Source: Agromyces mangrovi
GTDB taxonomy: Bacteria; Actinomycetota; Actinomycetes; Actinomycetales; Microbacteriaceae
Assembly: GCF_030296695.1 (NCBI RefSeq)
Contig: NZ_AP027737.1
Coordinates: 1-64,000, forward strand
DNA: 64,000 nucleotides
Reading direction: 5' to 3'
Part shown: piece after piece, positions 22,406 to 32,013 of the stretch
How positions within the stretch are numbered: the stretch's first letter is position 1
Layout of the letters: every line of letters starts with the position of its first letter
The notes under the pieces: model-generated
The model's input: only the letters and a program-made list of their open reading frames with translations
The model's database searches: none
What the model was told of the DNA's origin: nothing
Position numbers and translations under genes: made by a program

Positions 22406-23800
22406 CGTACTCGGGGTGGTCGGCGAGCCAGGCGAGGTAGTCCTGCACGGCGGCCTCGTGCTCGGCGAGCGTCGTGCTGAACACGGTCTCGCCCGTGTCG
22501 AGGTTGACGGTCACGAAGTACACCCAGGTGCCGTCGGCAGGGTTGAGCGCCGCGTCGATGCCGAGGTCGCCAGGGTTGCCGATCGGGCCCGGCGGCAGGC
22601 CCGGGTGCACGTACGAGTTGTACGGGTTCGAGGCGTCGGCGCGCTCGGCGTCGGTGGTGGTGATCACGCCGTCCTCGCCGATGCCGTAATGCACCGTGGA
22701 GTCGAACTGGAGCAGCCCGTTCGTCGGCGACGCGTCGGAGAGGCGGTTCTGGATGACCCGCGACACCTTGTAGTAGTCCTCGCGCAGGCCGGCCTCGCGC
22801 TCGAGCATGGAGGCGATGATGATCGTCTCCCAGCGATCCTCCTCGGGCACGCCCGCCTCGTCGAGCGCCTGGAACTGGCGGTCCACGAGCGTGCGGATCA
22901 CCTCGTCGGCCGTCGCGTCGGGCCCGAAGGTGTACGTCGCCGGGAAGAGGAAGCCCTCGACGGTGGTCGCCTCCGACGGCAGGCCGAGCGCGGCGGGGTC
23001 GGCTGCGGCGGCCTGGAGTTCGTCGACGGGGATGCCCGTGCCCTGCGAGGCGGCGGCGAGGGCGTTCTCCGCCCACATCCCCTCGGTGATGACGAAGGTG
23101 TTCTCGAGCCGGTTGCCCTCGTCGAGCAGCGCGTCGAGCGCGGACTGCGCGCTCATCTCGCTCGCGAGCTGGTAGGCGCCGGGGAAGAACGTGGGGTTCT
23201 GCTCGAGGATCAGGTCGTAGAAGGCGTCGAACGAGGCCGTCACGCCCTGGTCGTGCAGGTTGCGCGCGATGTCCTCGCCGGTGTCGCCGTCCTCGATCAT
23301 GAAGACCAGTTCGCCGGTGCCGCTGCCCGAGTAGTCGGGGGCGGGCTCGAACCGCTCCATGAACGCCGCGAGCGGCGCCTGCACGGCGAAGTACCCGCCG
23401 ACCAGCACGCCGACGATCACGAGCAGCACGATGAGGCAGCCCCAGCCGCCGCGCCTGCGCGGCGCGGTCTCGTGGTCGTCGCCGAACTCGAGCGGACCGG
23501 GCTCCTCGGTGACGGTGCGTCGCGACGCGGTGCGCGGCTCGGCCGCCGACTGCTCGCGGGCCGCGCGGCGCGAGTTCGCCGCCTTCCGGCTGCGCGCGGC
23601 CGCCGCCGCGGCCTCCGCCTCGCGCATCTCCCGGCGCGTCATCGGCGCTCCCTCGGACGCCTGCGCGGGCGGCGGCGCCTGCCGGGCGTCGTCGCGACCC
23701 GCCCCCGAGCCGGACTGCCCGGTGAGCACGTGGTCCCAGTCGAGCCCGTCGTCGTGCTGCGACCGGCCGCGACGGCCATCGCTCGGCGGGGGAATGACAC
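22398..23800 (-). CDS. mltG: Endolytic murein transglycosylase MltG, frameshift near N-terminus
   Basis: About 467 aa when repaired. Membrane-bound lytic transglycosylase that cleaves nascent glycan strands and sets their length. A disordered Ala/Arg/Glu-rich cytoplasmic region is followed by one transmembrane helix (CLIVLLVIVGVLVGGYFAV), a LysM-like part and the catalytic YceG domain with TVEGFLFPATYTFGP, IIASMLEREAG (catalytic Glu), SRVIQNRL and STVHYGIG. The likely start is a GTG at 23800 giving SFPPPSDGRRGRSQHDDGLDWDHV. This requires one more base in the G5 run at 23788-23792; otherwise the shorter in-frame ATG at 23729 would be used. It is typical for this gene to sit between ruvX and aroE. 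Confidence 0.92.
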
Positions 23801-23804
23801 GGGT

Positions 23805-24280
23805 TCAGCGTCCTTCGTTCGGGTCGACGATCGTTCCGGGCGGGGTGGGTGCACTCCGCTCGGCGTCGAGGGCATGTTGCAGAATGATAACGGCCGCGAC
23901 CTGATCGACGACCGGACGGTGCTGCTTCGTGCGCTTCCCGGCGCTGCGCAGCGCCGAGTGGGCGGAGACCGTCGAGAGACGCTCGTCGACGAGGCGCACG
24001 GGGGCGGCGGATGCCTCGGCCAACCGCCCCGCGAACGCCACCGCGTCGTCGGTCGACGCCGTCGCCCGGCCCGACATCGACAGGGGTGCCCGACGACGAT
24101 CTCGATCGCCTCGAGCTCGTCCGCGAGCGCGACGATGCGGCGCACGTCGGCGCCGCCCTCGTCGTCGCGCGCCACGGTCTCGACCGGCGTCGCCAGCATG
24201 GCGTGCGGGTCGCAGCGTGCCACGCCCACTCGCGCCCTGCCGACGTCGACGCCGAGCCGCACTCCGGGGCGCAGGGTCAC
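23805..24280 (-). CDS. ruvX: Holliday junction resolvase-like RuvX/YqgF, single frameshift
   Basis: About 158 aa when repaired. RNase H-fold protein implicated in rRNA 16S 5' maturation and, by fold, in junction resolution. The 5' part reads RLGVDVGRARVGVARCDPHAML with the first catalytic Asp. After EIVVGHP a base is missing in the run at 24083-24086; restored, the frame continues PLSMSGRAT, then VRLVDERLSTVSAHSAL (catalytic Glu) and PVVDQVAAVIILQHAL with the last acidic residue. It starts within the alaS stop and ends 5 nt before the proposed mltG GTG. Confidence 0.92.
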
Positions 24281-26931
24281 GCCATCGCCCGGCGCACGGC
24301 CTCGAGCGCCGCGGGGATGGCCGAGGCGTCCTGGCCGCCGCCCTGCGCGAGGTCGTCCTTGCCGCCGCCGCCACCGCCGAGCACGCCGGCCATCTGCTTG
24401 GCGAGCGCGCCCGCCTTGTGGCCCTGCTCACGTGCCGCGGGATTCGTGGCGACGATCGCCACCGGGCGGGACTTCACGACCGCGGTGAGCGCCACGACCG
24501 CGGCATCCGTGCCGAGCCTCTCGCGCACGCCCGTCGCGAGCATGCGCAGGTCGTCGCCCGAGCCGAGCTCGCCGAGGTCCTCCGCGACGAGGCGGGTCTC
24601 CCCCACGCGCGCGACCTTCTCGGCGATCGACGGGATGCGGTCGCCGAGCGCCCGCGCCTCGTACTGCGCGATGCGCTTCTCCGCGGTCTTGAGCGACTGC
24701 ACGAGCTCGTCCACCCGTGCGACCAGCTGGTCCTGCGGAGTCTTGAGGTTGCTCGTGAGCTCGGAGACGAGCGCGCGCTCGGCCGCGAACCGGCGGAACG
24801 CGTCGATGCCGACGAGCGACTCGACGCGTCGGTTCGTGGAACCGACCGACGACTCGCCGATCAGGTTGATCATTCCGATCTCGGCGCTGGTGCGCACGTG
24901 CGTGCCGGCGCAGAGCTCGCGCGACCACGGGCCGCCGATGTCGACGACGCGCACGGTGTCGCCGTACTTCTCGCCGAACAGCGCCATCGCGCCGAGCTCC
25001 TTGGCCTCGGCGAGCGGCATCTCGCGCGTGACGACCTCGAGGTTGTCGCGCACGGCGTTGTTCGAGATCTCCTCGATCTCGCTGCGCGTCTCGGGCGAGA
25101 GCGCACTGTTCCAGCCGAAGTCGAGGCGCAGGTAGCCCGCCTTGTTGAACGAGCCCGACTGGTGCGCATTGGGTCCGAGCACCTGTCGGAGCGCCGCGTG
25201 GATGATGTGCGTGCCCGAGTGCGCCTGCGTCGCGCCGCGACGGTACGACTCGTCGACCAGCGTGGTCGCACGGTCTCCCGCCGCGACCTGGCCGCTGACG
25301 ACCTCCACGGTGTGGCTGATGAGGCCCTTCACGGGCTTCTGCACGTCGAGCACCTTCAGCTCGAAGCCGTCCCCGACGATCAGTCCCTGGTCGGCGGCCT
25401 GTCCGCCGGACTCGGCGTAGAGCGACGTCTCCGCGAGCACGACCTCCGCGGTCTGCCCGGCGGACGCGACCGGCACCGGCCGACCGTCCACGAGCAGGCC
25501 GAGCACCGACGACTCGGTCGTCAGGTCGGTGTAGCCCGTGAACACGGTCTCGCCCTTGGCGCGCAGGTCGGCGTACACCGACAGGTCGGCCAGGGCCTTC
25601 TTCTTCGACTTCGCATCGGCCTTGGCGCGCGAGCGCTGCTCGGCCATCAGCGTGTCGAAGGCGTCCCGGTCGACCGAGAGGCCTGCCTCGTCCGCCATCT
25701 CGAGCGTGAGCTCGATCGGGAAGCCGTACGTGTCGTGCAGCAGGAAGGCCGTGTCGCCCGGCAGCGCCGTGCTCCCCGCCTCCTTGGTCGACCCGACCGC
25801 GAGGTCGAGGATCGACGTGCCCGCCGAGAGCGTGCGCAGGAACGTCTCCTCCTCGCCGAGGGCGAGCTGCGAGATCTGCCCGTAGTCGTGCTCGACCTCG
25901 GGGTACGCGGCCTTCATGGCGTCGCGCGACGCGCCGAACAGCGTGCCGAACGTCGGCGCATCGACGCCGAGCAGGCGCATCGCGCGGATCGAACGCCGCA
26001 GCAGGCGTCGCAGGATGTAGCCGCGACCCTCGTTCGACGGCGCGACGCCGTCGCTCATGAGCATGAGGGACGAGCGCACGTGGTCGGCGATCACGCGCAT
26101 GCGCACGTCGTCCTCGTGGTCGGCGCCGTAGCGCCGGCCCGACAGCTCCGCCGCGGCGTCGAGCACCGGGCGCACCTGGTCGATCTCGTACATGTTGTCG
26201 ACGCCCTGCTTGAGGAACGCGACGCGCTCGAGGCCCATGCCCGTGTCGATGTTCTTCTTCGGCAGCTCGCCGACGATGCGGAAGTCGGTCTTCGACCGCA
26301 CGTCCTCGATGAGGTACTGCATGAAGACGAGGTTCCAGATCTCCACGTACCGGTCGTCGTCGGTGGCCGGGCCGCCGTCGACGCCGTACGCGGGTCCGCG
26401 GTCGAAGAAGATCTCCGAGCACGGACCCGCCGGGCCGGGCTGGCCGGTGGACCAGTAGTTCGTGTCCTTGTCGAGGCGCTGGATGCGGTCGTCGGGCAGC
26501 CCGGCGATCCGCTTCCAGAGCTCGATGGCCTCGTCGTCGTCCTTGTAGACCGTGACCCACAGGTCGCGCTCGTCGAACCCGTAGCCGCCGTCGGACTCCG
26601 ATGCGGTCAGCAGCTCCCAGGCGTACCCGATCGCGCCTTCCTTGAAGTAGTCGCCGAACGAGAAGTTGCCGTTCATCTGGAAGAAGGTGCCGTGGCGCGG
26701 CGTGCGCCCGACCTCCTCGATGTCGTTCGTGCGGATGCACTTCTGCACGCTCGTGGCCCGCGGGTACGGTGCCGGCACGACGCCGGTCAGGTACGGGACG
26801 AACGGCACCATGCCGGCGACCGTGAACATCAGGGTCGGATCGTCGCTCACCAGGGAGGCGGAGGGGACGACGGTGTGGCCGCGCTGGGCGAAGAAGTCCA
26901 GCCAGCGCTGGCGGATGTCGGCAGTCTGCAT
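24277..26931 (-). CDS. alaS: Alanyl-tRNA synthetase
   Basis: 884 aa, full length. Class II synthetase. The aminoacylation core begins RQRWLDFFAQRGHTVVPSASL and includes VAGMVPFVPYL and TFFQMNGNFSFGDYFK (motif 2 region). The editing domain has the zinc-binding HSGTHIIHAAL (HxxxH) near residue 560 and ELCAGTHVRTS with the Cys and His ligands near 660. The C-terminal C-Ala domain has a coiled coil (LVARVDELVQSLKTAEKRIAQYEA) and the glycine-rich GGGGGGKDDLAQGGGQD tRNA-elbow segment, complete. Ends in a 4-nt overlap with ruvX. Confidence 0.98.
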   Translation of the reverse strand: MQTADIRQRWLDFFAQRGHTVVPSASLVSDDPTLMFTVAGMVPFVPYLTGVVPAPYPRATSVQKCIRTNDIEEVGRTPRHGTFFQMNGNFSFGDYFKEGAIGYAWELLTASESDGGYGFDERDLWVTVYKDDDEAIELWKRIAGLPDDRIQRLDKDTNYWSTGQPGPAGPCSEIFFDRGPAYGVDGGPATDDDRYVEIWNLVFMQYLIEDVRSKTDFRIVGELPKKNIDTGMGLERVAFLKQGVDNMYEIDQVRPVLDAAAELSGRRYGADHEDDVRMRVIADHVRSSLMLMSDGVAPSNEGRGYILRRLLRRSIRAMRLLGVDAPTFGTLFGASRDAMKAAYPEVEHDYGQISQLALGEEETFLRTLSAGTSILDLAVGSTKEAGSTALPGDTAFLLHDTYGFPIELTLEMADEAGLSVDRDAFDTLMAEQRSRAKADAKSKKKALADLSVYADLRAKGETVFTGYTDLTTESSVLGLLVDGRPVPVASAGQTAEVVLAETSLYAESGGQAADQGLIVGDGFELKVLDVQKPVKGLISHTVEVVSGQVAAGDRATTLVDESYRRGATQAHSGTHIIHAALRQVLGPNAHQSGSFNKAGYLRLDFGWNSALSPETRSEIEEISNNAVRDNLEVVTREMPLAEAKELGAMALFGEKYGDTVRVVDIGGPWSRELCAGTHVRTSAEIGMINLIGESSVGSTNRRVESLVGIDAFRRFAAERALVSELTSNLKTPQDQLVARVDELVQSLKTAEKRIAQYEARALGDRIPSIAEKVARVGETRLVAEDLGELGSGDDLRMLATGVRERLGTDAAVVALTAVVKSRPVAIVATNPAAREQGHKAGALAKQMAGVLGGGGGGKDDLAQGGGQDASAIPAALEAVRRAMA

Positions 26932-26952
26932 GGTTCCGTTCAGGGGTGTGCG

Positions 26953-26974
26953 TCACCCGCTCGCGCGGGCGTGA
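26953..26974 (-). terminator. Stem-loop after the small membrane protein gene
   Basis: The transcript of the minus strand would form TCAC-G-CCCGC, loop GCGA, GCGGGTGA: nine base pairs with one bulge and a stable GNRA-type tetraloop. It lies about 20 nt past the stop at 26993 and about 20 nt before the alaS start. There is no U-run, so it may be an attenuating or processing hairpin rather than a true intrinsic terminator. Confidence 0.35.
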
Positions 26975-26992
26975 TGGTGCGGCGGCGCTCGC

Positions 26993-27277
26993 CTAGGACT
27001 TGGCGTCCTTCGCGGCCTCGGCGACATCCTCGGCCGCATCCGCGACCTGCTCGGCGACGTCGTCCGCGGCGTCCTTGGCGTTCGACATGACGTCGTCGAC
27101 CATCGCGCGCAGCTCGGACTCGCGAGCGTGGTATCCGTCCGCGACGGCCTTGCCGAACTCCTTCGCCCGTGCATCGACGGTGGCGAAGAACTCCTGGCCC
27201 TGCTGGGTCTTGTTGACCTGGTGCGCGGCGACGAAGCCGGCCGCGACGCCGACGGTGAACCAGAGGATGCTCTTCAT
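26993..27277 (-). CDS. Small membrane-anchored, Ala/Asp-rich protein (YtxH-like)
   Basis: 94 aa. One N-terminal transmembrane helix (SILWFTVGVAAGFVAAHQV) is followed by a charged helical region with heptad-like spacing: EFFATVDARAKEFGKAVADGY, then a tail of repeats of the type AxDVAEQVADAAEDVAEAAKDAK. This resembles YtxH-type stress or envelope proteins, but the match rests on composition and layout, not on a signature. It lies between rpsD and alaS, a place where actinobacteria often carry such a small gene. Function unknown. Confidence 0.7.
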   Translation of the reverse strand: MKSILWFTVGVAAGFVAAHQVNKTQQGQEFFATVDARAKEFGKAVADGYHARESELRAMVDDVMSNAKDAADDVAEQVADAAEDVAEAAKDAKS

Positions 27278-27396
27278 AGTGTCTCCTTCACTGCTGCTCG
27301 TGTGCCTGCGACGCGGCGCGCCGACGACCAGTCTAGTGGCGTCGATCCGCGTGCCGACCGGGTTGCACACCCGCGTTCGATGGGTTACGGAGACGA

Positions 27397-27431
27397 CGAA
27401 GGGGGCCGTGGCGCAGGCCACGACCCCTTCG
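27397..27431 (-). terminator. Strong hairpin downstream of rpsD
   Basis: CGAAGGGG(G)CCGTGG, loop CGCAGG, CCACG-ACCCCTTCG: about 14 paired bases with a one-base bulge, 14 nt past the rpsD stop. It is nearly symmetric and could work in both directions. The minus-strand transcript has no long U-run, as is common in high-GC actinobacteria. Confidence 0.6.
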
Positions 27432-27444
27432 GGAGACGCGTCGG

Positions 27445-28074
27445 TCAGCGAGCCGCGTAGTACTCGACGACCAGCTGAACCTCGCAGGTCACGGGGACCT
27501 CGGCGCGCTTCGGGCGACGCACGAGCTTCGCCTGCAGCTTGTCGAGCTCGACCTCGAGGTAGCCCGGGGTCTTGGGGAGCACGTCGACGTGACCGCCGGC
27601 GGCCGCGACCTGGAAGGGCTCGGTGCCCTCGGAGCGGGTCTTGACGCCGATGGTCTGGCCCGGCTTCACGCGGAACGAGGGGCGGTCGACGAGCTTGCCG
27701 TCGACGAGGATGTGGCGGTGCACGACGAACTGGCGGGCCTGCGCCATGGTGCGGGCGAAGCCGGCGCGCAGCACGAGTGCGTCGAGGCGCATCTCGAGGA
27801 GCTCGACGAGGTTCTCACCGGTGGCGCCCTCGGTGCGCTTCGCCTCGTTGTAGGCGATGCGGAGCTGCTTCTCGCGGATGCCGTACTGGGCCCGGAGGCG
27901 CTGCTTCTCGCGGAGGCGGATGGCGTAGTCGGAGTCGGCCTTGCGCTTGGTGCGGCCGTGCTCGCCCGGTGCGTAGGGGCGCTTCTCCATGTGGCGCGCG
28001 GCCTTGGGGGTCAGCGGGATGCCGAGGGCGCGCGAGAGGCGGGTCTTGCTGCGGGTGCGTGACGTGGTGGACAC
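27445..28074 (-). CDS. rpsD: 30S ribosomal protein S4
   Basis: 209 aa with a GTG start and AAAGGA upstream. Primary 16S-binding protein and, in many bacteria, a translational autoregulator. The N-terminal arm is MSTTSRTRSKTRLSRALGIPL, of the zinc-free type. The S4 RNA-binding domain spans roughly residues 95-160 (RLDALVLRAGFARTMAQARQFVVHRHILVDG). It ends QLVVEYYAAR, typical of actinobacterial S4. It stands alone, outside the alpha operon, as in other Microbacteriaceae. The 200-nt gap upstream (28075-28276) holds its leader and promoter; I see possible short stems but no clear S4 pseudoknot. Confidence 0.98.
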   Translation of the reverse strand: MSTTSRTRSKTRLSRALGIPLTPKAARHMEKRPYAPGEHGRTKRKADSDYAIRLREKQRLRAQYGIREKQLRIAYNEAKRTEGATGENLVELLEMRLDALVLRAGFARTMAQARQFVVHRHILVDGKLVDRPSFRVKPGQTIGVKTRSEGTEPFQVAAAGGHVDVLPKTPGYLEVELDKLQAKLVRRPKRAEVPVTCEVQLVVEYYAAR

Positions 28075-28276
28075 GGGTTCCTTTCGGAGGGATGCTCGTA
28101 CGTGTTGGACTCCCGGGCGCGACGCACGGGAGGGAAGTATGAGGGATTCGCCTGGGGGCGACCGGCTACAGGTCGCATCCGTTCGCCGTGGATCTCCGCG
28201 CAGCCGCTCGCTGAGACCTGGCTTCAGGCCGCATCGATGGTAGCACGAAGCGGATGCCCCGCCTGCACCGGGCCCG

Positions 28277-29698
28277 TCATCCCCGGACGATCTTCAGCAG
28301 GCGCTCGAGGCGCGCGGCGATCTCGCGCTCGTTGCCGTGGTCGCCGGGCACGTAGTAGCGGGCGCGCTCGAGCCCCTCGGGCAGGTAGTCCTGGCGCACG
28401 ACGCCGGCCTGCTCGTCGTGCGGGTACCGGTACCCCTTCCCGTGGCCGAGGCGCTTCGCTCCCGGATAGTGCGCGTCGCGCAGGTGCTTCGGCACCGGGC
28501 CGGCGTGCCCGGCGCGCACGTCGGCGATCGCCCGGTCGATGCCGAGGTAGGCCGCGTTCGACTTCGGCGCGGTGGCCAGGTGCACGACCGCCTGCGCCAG
28601 CGGGATGCGCCCCTCGGGCATGCCGATGTACTGCACGGCGTCGGCTGCGGCGACCGCGACCTGGAGCGCCTGCGGGTCGGCCATGCCGATGTCCTCCGAG
28701 GCGAGCACGATGATCCGCCGTGCGATGAAGCGCGGGTCCTCCCCCGCCTCGATCATGCGCGCGAGGTAGTGCAGCGCGGCGTCGACGTCGGACCCGCGCA
28801 CCGACTTGATGAACGCGCTGATCACGTCGTAGTGCTCGTCGCCGTTGCGGTCGTAGCGCAGCAGCGCGCGGTCGACGGCGCGTGCAACGAGTTCGGCGGT
28901 GATGACCGGTCGGGCCTCCGGGGCGTCCTCGTCGGGGCCGGTCGACTCGGGGGCATCCGTCTCGCCCTCGTCCTCGTCTTCGTCGTCGTCATCGGCGACG
29001 GATGCCTCCGCCGCGCGCTCGCTCGCAGCCGTGACAGATGCGGCCTCGAGCGCCGTCAGTGCGCGTCTGGCGTCGCCCGACGCGAGACGGATGAGCGCAG
29101 CGCGCGCCTCGGGGTCGAGCACGATGCGGTCGGCGAGCCCGCGCGGGTCGACCACCGCGCGGTCGACGAGCACGCCGAGGTCGTCGTCGTCGAGCGGCTC
29201 GAGGGTCAGCAGCAGCGAGCGCGACAGCAGCGGGGAGACCACGGAGAACGACGGATTCTCGGTGGTCGCCGCCACCAGGATGACCCAGCCGTTCTCGACC
29301 CCCGGCAGCAGCGCGTCCTGCTGCGCCTTCGTGAAGCGGTGGATCTCGTCGAGGAAGAGCACGGTCGAGACGCCGTACAGGTCGCGGCTGGAGCGCGCCT
29401 CCTCCATCACCTGCCGCACGTCCTTCACGCCCGCCGACACGGCGGAGAGCTCCACGAACCGCCGGCCCGAGGAGCGCGCGATCGCCTGGGCGAGCGTCGT
29501 CTTGCCGGTGCCGGGCGGGCCCCACAGGATGACCGACACCGATCCCGATCGCCCGGAGGCGTCGTCCGCGAGCGCGACGAGCGGCGAACCGGGGGTCAGC
29601 AGGTGCCGCTGGCCGGCGACCTCGTCGAGGCTCGTCGGACGCATGCGCACGGCGAGGGGCGTCGCGCCGGAGCGCAGCCCCGGGGCGGACTCGACCAT
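28277..29698 (-). CDS. rarA: Replication-associated recombination protein A (MgsA/RarA AAA ATPase)
   Basis: 473 aa from [14 protein letters not shown]+ ATPase of the clamp-loader clade acting at stalled forks. Walker [10 protein letters not shown] at 60-68, Walker [11 protein letters not shown] at 113-122 and sensor 1 [12 protein letters not shown] near 142-153 are intact. The C-terminal tetramerisation domain has [26 protein letters not shown] and [19 protein letters not shown]. An insert at residues 225-264 is extremely acidic (a run of Asp/Glu, then Pro/Thr/Glu) and absent from typical RarA, apparently a disordered linker between the ATPase lid and the C-terminal domain. The start at 29698 fits the conserved N-terminus better than an upstream ATG. 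Confidence 0.96.
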   Translation of the reverse strand: MVESAPGLRSGATPLAVRMRPTSLDEVAGQRHLLTPGSPLVALADDASGRSGSVSVILWGPPGTGKTTLAQAIARSSGRRFVELSAVSAGVKDVRQVMEEARSSRDLYGVSTVLFLDEIHRFTKAQQDALLPGVENGWVILVAATTENPSFSVVSPLLSRSLLLTLEPLDDDDLGVLVDRAVVDPRGLADRIVLDPEARAALIRLASGDARRALTALEAASVTAASERAAEASVADDDDEDEDEGETDAPESTGPDEDAPEARPVITAELVARAVDRALLRYDRNGDEHYDVISAFIKSVRGSDVDAALHYLARMIEAGEDPRFIARRIIVLASEDIGMADPQALQVAVAAADAVQYIGMPEGRIPLAQAVVHLATAPKSNAAYLGIDRAIADVRAGHAGPVPKHLRDAHYPGAKRLGHGKGYRYPHDEQAGVVRQDYLPEGLERARYYVPGDHGNEREIAARLERLLKIVRG

Positions 29699-29801
29699 GC
29701 GACCAGCGTAACGGCGGCCGCCGACGCGGGGCCCGGCCCGCTTGGCCACGTGCGGATGCCTCGCCTAGAGTGCATCCGGACCGTCGAGCACGAGGAGCGC
29801 C

Positions 29802-30596
29802 GTGGCAGCGAAGAACACGCAGGAACGCGTCGAGCGGGAGCGCCTCCGCGCCTATCGCGCACGGCGCCACGTGCACGAGCACAAGGAACGACGCCGCGTG
29901 CGCGACAACTGGATCGCGGGCGCCGCGCTCGTCGTGGTCCTGGTGCTCGCGACCGTCGCGCAGATCGCGTACTTCTCCGTCGGTCCGGGCGCACCGGTCG
30001 AGGCCGACGCCGCCGAGGCCACCGACGCGCCGACCGAGACCGCAGCCGAGGGCGAGAACGTCGGCGACGTGCCCTCGCCCGACCTCGCCGAGGGTCGCAC
30101 CTGGACGGGCGTGCTCGAGCTGAACGACGACGTGGAGCTCGCGGTCGAGCTCGACGGCGCGGCGGCGCCCCAGGCCGTGGCATCCGAGGTCTCGCTCATC
30201 CAGTCCGGCTTCTACGACGGCCTCTCCTGCCACCGGCTCACCGCCGGAACCATCTGGGTGCTCCAGTGCGGCGACCCCGTCGGCGACGGCACGGGCGGGC
30301 CCGGCTACAGCTACGGGCCGATCGAGAACGACCCCGAGGACGGCCTCTACCCCGCGGGCACCATCGCCATGGCGCGGCAGTCGTTCGACGGGTACAGCCA
30401 CGGCAGCCAGTTCTTCATCGTCTACGAGGACACGACGCTCACCCCCGACGAGGCCGGCGGGTACACCGTCATCGGCCGGGTGACCGACGGGCTCGACGAC
30501 CTGCGGGCGTCCGTCACCGACGCGGGCGCCGAGGGCGGGGCGACCGACGGCGCCCCGGCGGTGCCGACGACGATCACCGCGTTCACGATCGAGTAA
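29802..30596 (+). CDS. Membrane-anchored cyclophilin-type peptidyl-prolyl isomerase
   Basis: 264 aa with a GTG start and GAGGAG upstream. An arginine-rich cytoplasmic N-terminus (residues 1-38) is followed by one transmembrane helix (WIAGAALVVVLVLATVAQIAYF), an Ala/Glu/Thr linker and an extracytoplasmic cyclophilin domain from about residue 100. Signatures are FYDGLSCHRLTAGTIWVLQCGDP and GSQFFIVYEDT, with the catalytic Arg retained in HRL but Phe to Cys before the His. It may help fold secreted proteins. It opens a plus-strand run with the DUF349 and AbiEi-like genes, divergent from rarA. Confidence 0.92.
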   Translation: MAAKNTQERVERERLRAYRARRHVHEHKERRRVRDNWIAGAALVVVLVLATVAQIAYFSVGPGAPVEADAAEATDAPTETAAEGENVGDVPSPDLAEGRTWTGVLELNDDVELAVELDGAAAPQAVASEVSLIQSGFYDGLSCHRLTAGTIWVLQCGDPVGDGTGGPGYSYGPIENDPEDGLYPAGTIAMARQSFDGYSHGSQFFIVYEDTTLTPDEAGGYTVIGRVTDGLDDLRASVTDAGAEGGATDGAPAVPTTITAFTIE

Positions 30597-30683
30597 CGTC
30601 GAAAACCGCGCCGTGGCGGTGCAATAGGCTGGATGCCGGCGTCGCCGCTCCTGCGGCGCCGGGAGTTCCGACAAGGTGAGGCC

Positions 30684-31916
30684 GTGTCTCAATCAGATCA
30701 GCAGCAGTGGGGTCGCGTCGACGAGACCGGCACCGTGTACGTCACGGACGGTGACGGCGAGCGCGCCGTCGGCCAGTACCCCGACGGCACCCCCGAGGAG
30801 GCGCTCGCCTACTTCGAGCGCAAGTACTCCGACCTCGCGGGGCAGGTGACCCTGCTCGAGCAGCGCTCGCGCGCCGGCGCGTCCGCCGCCGACGTCGCGA
30901 AGGCCGTCGCCCACCTTCAGGAGACCGTCGCCGAGGCGAACGCGGTCGGCGACCTCGCATCGCTGCGCAGCCGGCTGGAGGCCCTGTCGGGCACCGTCGG
31001 CGAGCAGACCGAGCAGCAGAAGGCCGAGGCCGCCGAGGCACTCGAGGCGGCCATCGCCGAGCGCACCGCGATCGTCGAGGAGGCCGAGGCCCTCGCCGCC
31101 GCCGACCCCGCCAAGACGCAGTGGAAGCAGGCGACCGCGACACTCGACTCGCTCTTCGCACGCTGGCAGCAGCACCAGCAGGAGGGGCCTCGGCTCCCCA
31201 AGGGGCAGGCCAACGAGCTCTGGAAGCGGTTCCGCACCGCCCGGTCCACCGTGGAGACCCACCGCAAGGCGTTCTTCGCCGAACTCGACGCCTCGCACCG
31301 CGAGGTGCGCGCCGCGAAGCAGCGGCTGATCGAGCGCGCGGAGCAGCTCGCGCCACGGGGCGCCGACGGCATCCCCGAGTACCGCAACCTGCTCGACGAG
31401 TGGAAGCGCGCCGGCCGCGCGGGCAAGAAGCAGGACGACGCGCTCTGGGCCCGGTTCAAGACCGCGGGCGACGTGCTCTTCCAGGCGAAGGCCGAGGTCG
31501 ATGCGGCCGAGAACGCCGAGTTCGAGCAGAACCTCACCGCGAAGCTCGCGCTGCTCGACGAGGCCGAGCCGCTGCTGAAGGCGACGGATGCCGCGAAGGC
31601 GCGCGCGACCCTCACCGACCTGCAGCGCCGCTGGGACGACATCGGCAAGGTGCCCCGTGCGCAGCTGCGCACGGTCGAGGACCGGCTGCGGAAGATCGAG
31701 AACGCCGTGCGCGCGCTCGAGGACGAGCGCTGGGAGCGCGAGGACCCCGAGAAGAAGGCGCGTTCCGAGGGACTCGCCGGTCAGCTCGAGGAGGCCATCG
31801 AGCAGCTCGAGGCGGACCTCGAGGACGCGCGCTCGCGGAAGGACAAGAAGGCGGTCACGGAGGCCGAGGAGGCGCTCTCGGCCCGGAAGGCGTGGCTCAA
31901 GGCCATCTCGGGCTGA
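30684..31916 (+). CDS. DUF349 domain protein
   Basis: 410 aa. The GTG at 30684 gives SQSDQQQWGRVDETGTVYV, which I prefer to an upstream ATG at 30633 because homologues begin with a similar WGRVD segment. The rest is almost entirely helical and charged, with about three DUF349 repeats: WKQATATLDSLFARWQQH, YRNLLDEWKRAGRAGKKQDDALWARFKTAGD and TLTDLQRRWDDIGKVPRAQLRTVEDRLRKIE. It ends in a predicted coiled coil. The family is common next to rel in actinobacteria; function is unknown, with RNA or nucleoid binding suggested by charge. Confidence 0.9.
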   Translation: MSQSDQQQWGRVDETGTVYVTDGDGERAVGQYPDGTPEEALAYFERKYSDLAGQVTLLEQRSRAGASAADVAKAVAHLQETVAEANAVGDLASLRSRLEALSGTVGEQTEQQKAEAAEALEAAIAERTAIVEEAEALAAADPAKTQWKQATATLDSLFARWQQHQQEGPRLPKGQANELWKRFRTARSTVETHRKAFFAELDASHREVRAAKQRLIERAEQLAPRGADGIPEYRNLLDEWKRAGRAGKKQDDALWARFKTAGDVLFQAKAEVDAAENAEFEQNLTAKLALLDEAEPLLKATDAAKARATLTDLQRRWDDIGKVPRAQLRTVEDRLRKIENAVRALEDERWEREDPEKKARSEGLAGQLEEAIEQLEADLEDARSRKDKKAVTEAEEALSARKAWLKAISG

Positions 31917-31930
31917 CCGCGCGCCGGCTC

Positions 31931-31967
31931 CTCCACAGGCGCGTCACCGGTCGACTCTCCACAGGCG
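31931..31967. repeat. Two 11-bp direct repeats CTCCACAGGCG before the AbiEi-like gene
   Basis: CTCCACAGGCG occurs at 31931-31941 and again at 31957-31967, a spacing of 26 bp start to start, about two and a half helical turns. It lies between the DUF349 stop and the AbiEi-like start, so it may be an operator for that gene's own product. Confidence 0.4.
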
Positions 31968-32013
31968 GGCGACCGACCGAGCCGCGAGCGTGCCGGCGCG
32001 CCACGATGAGGGC

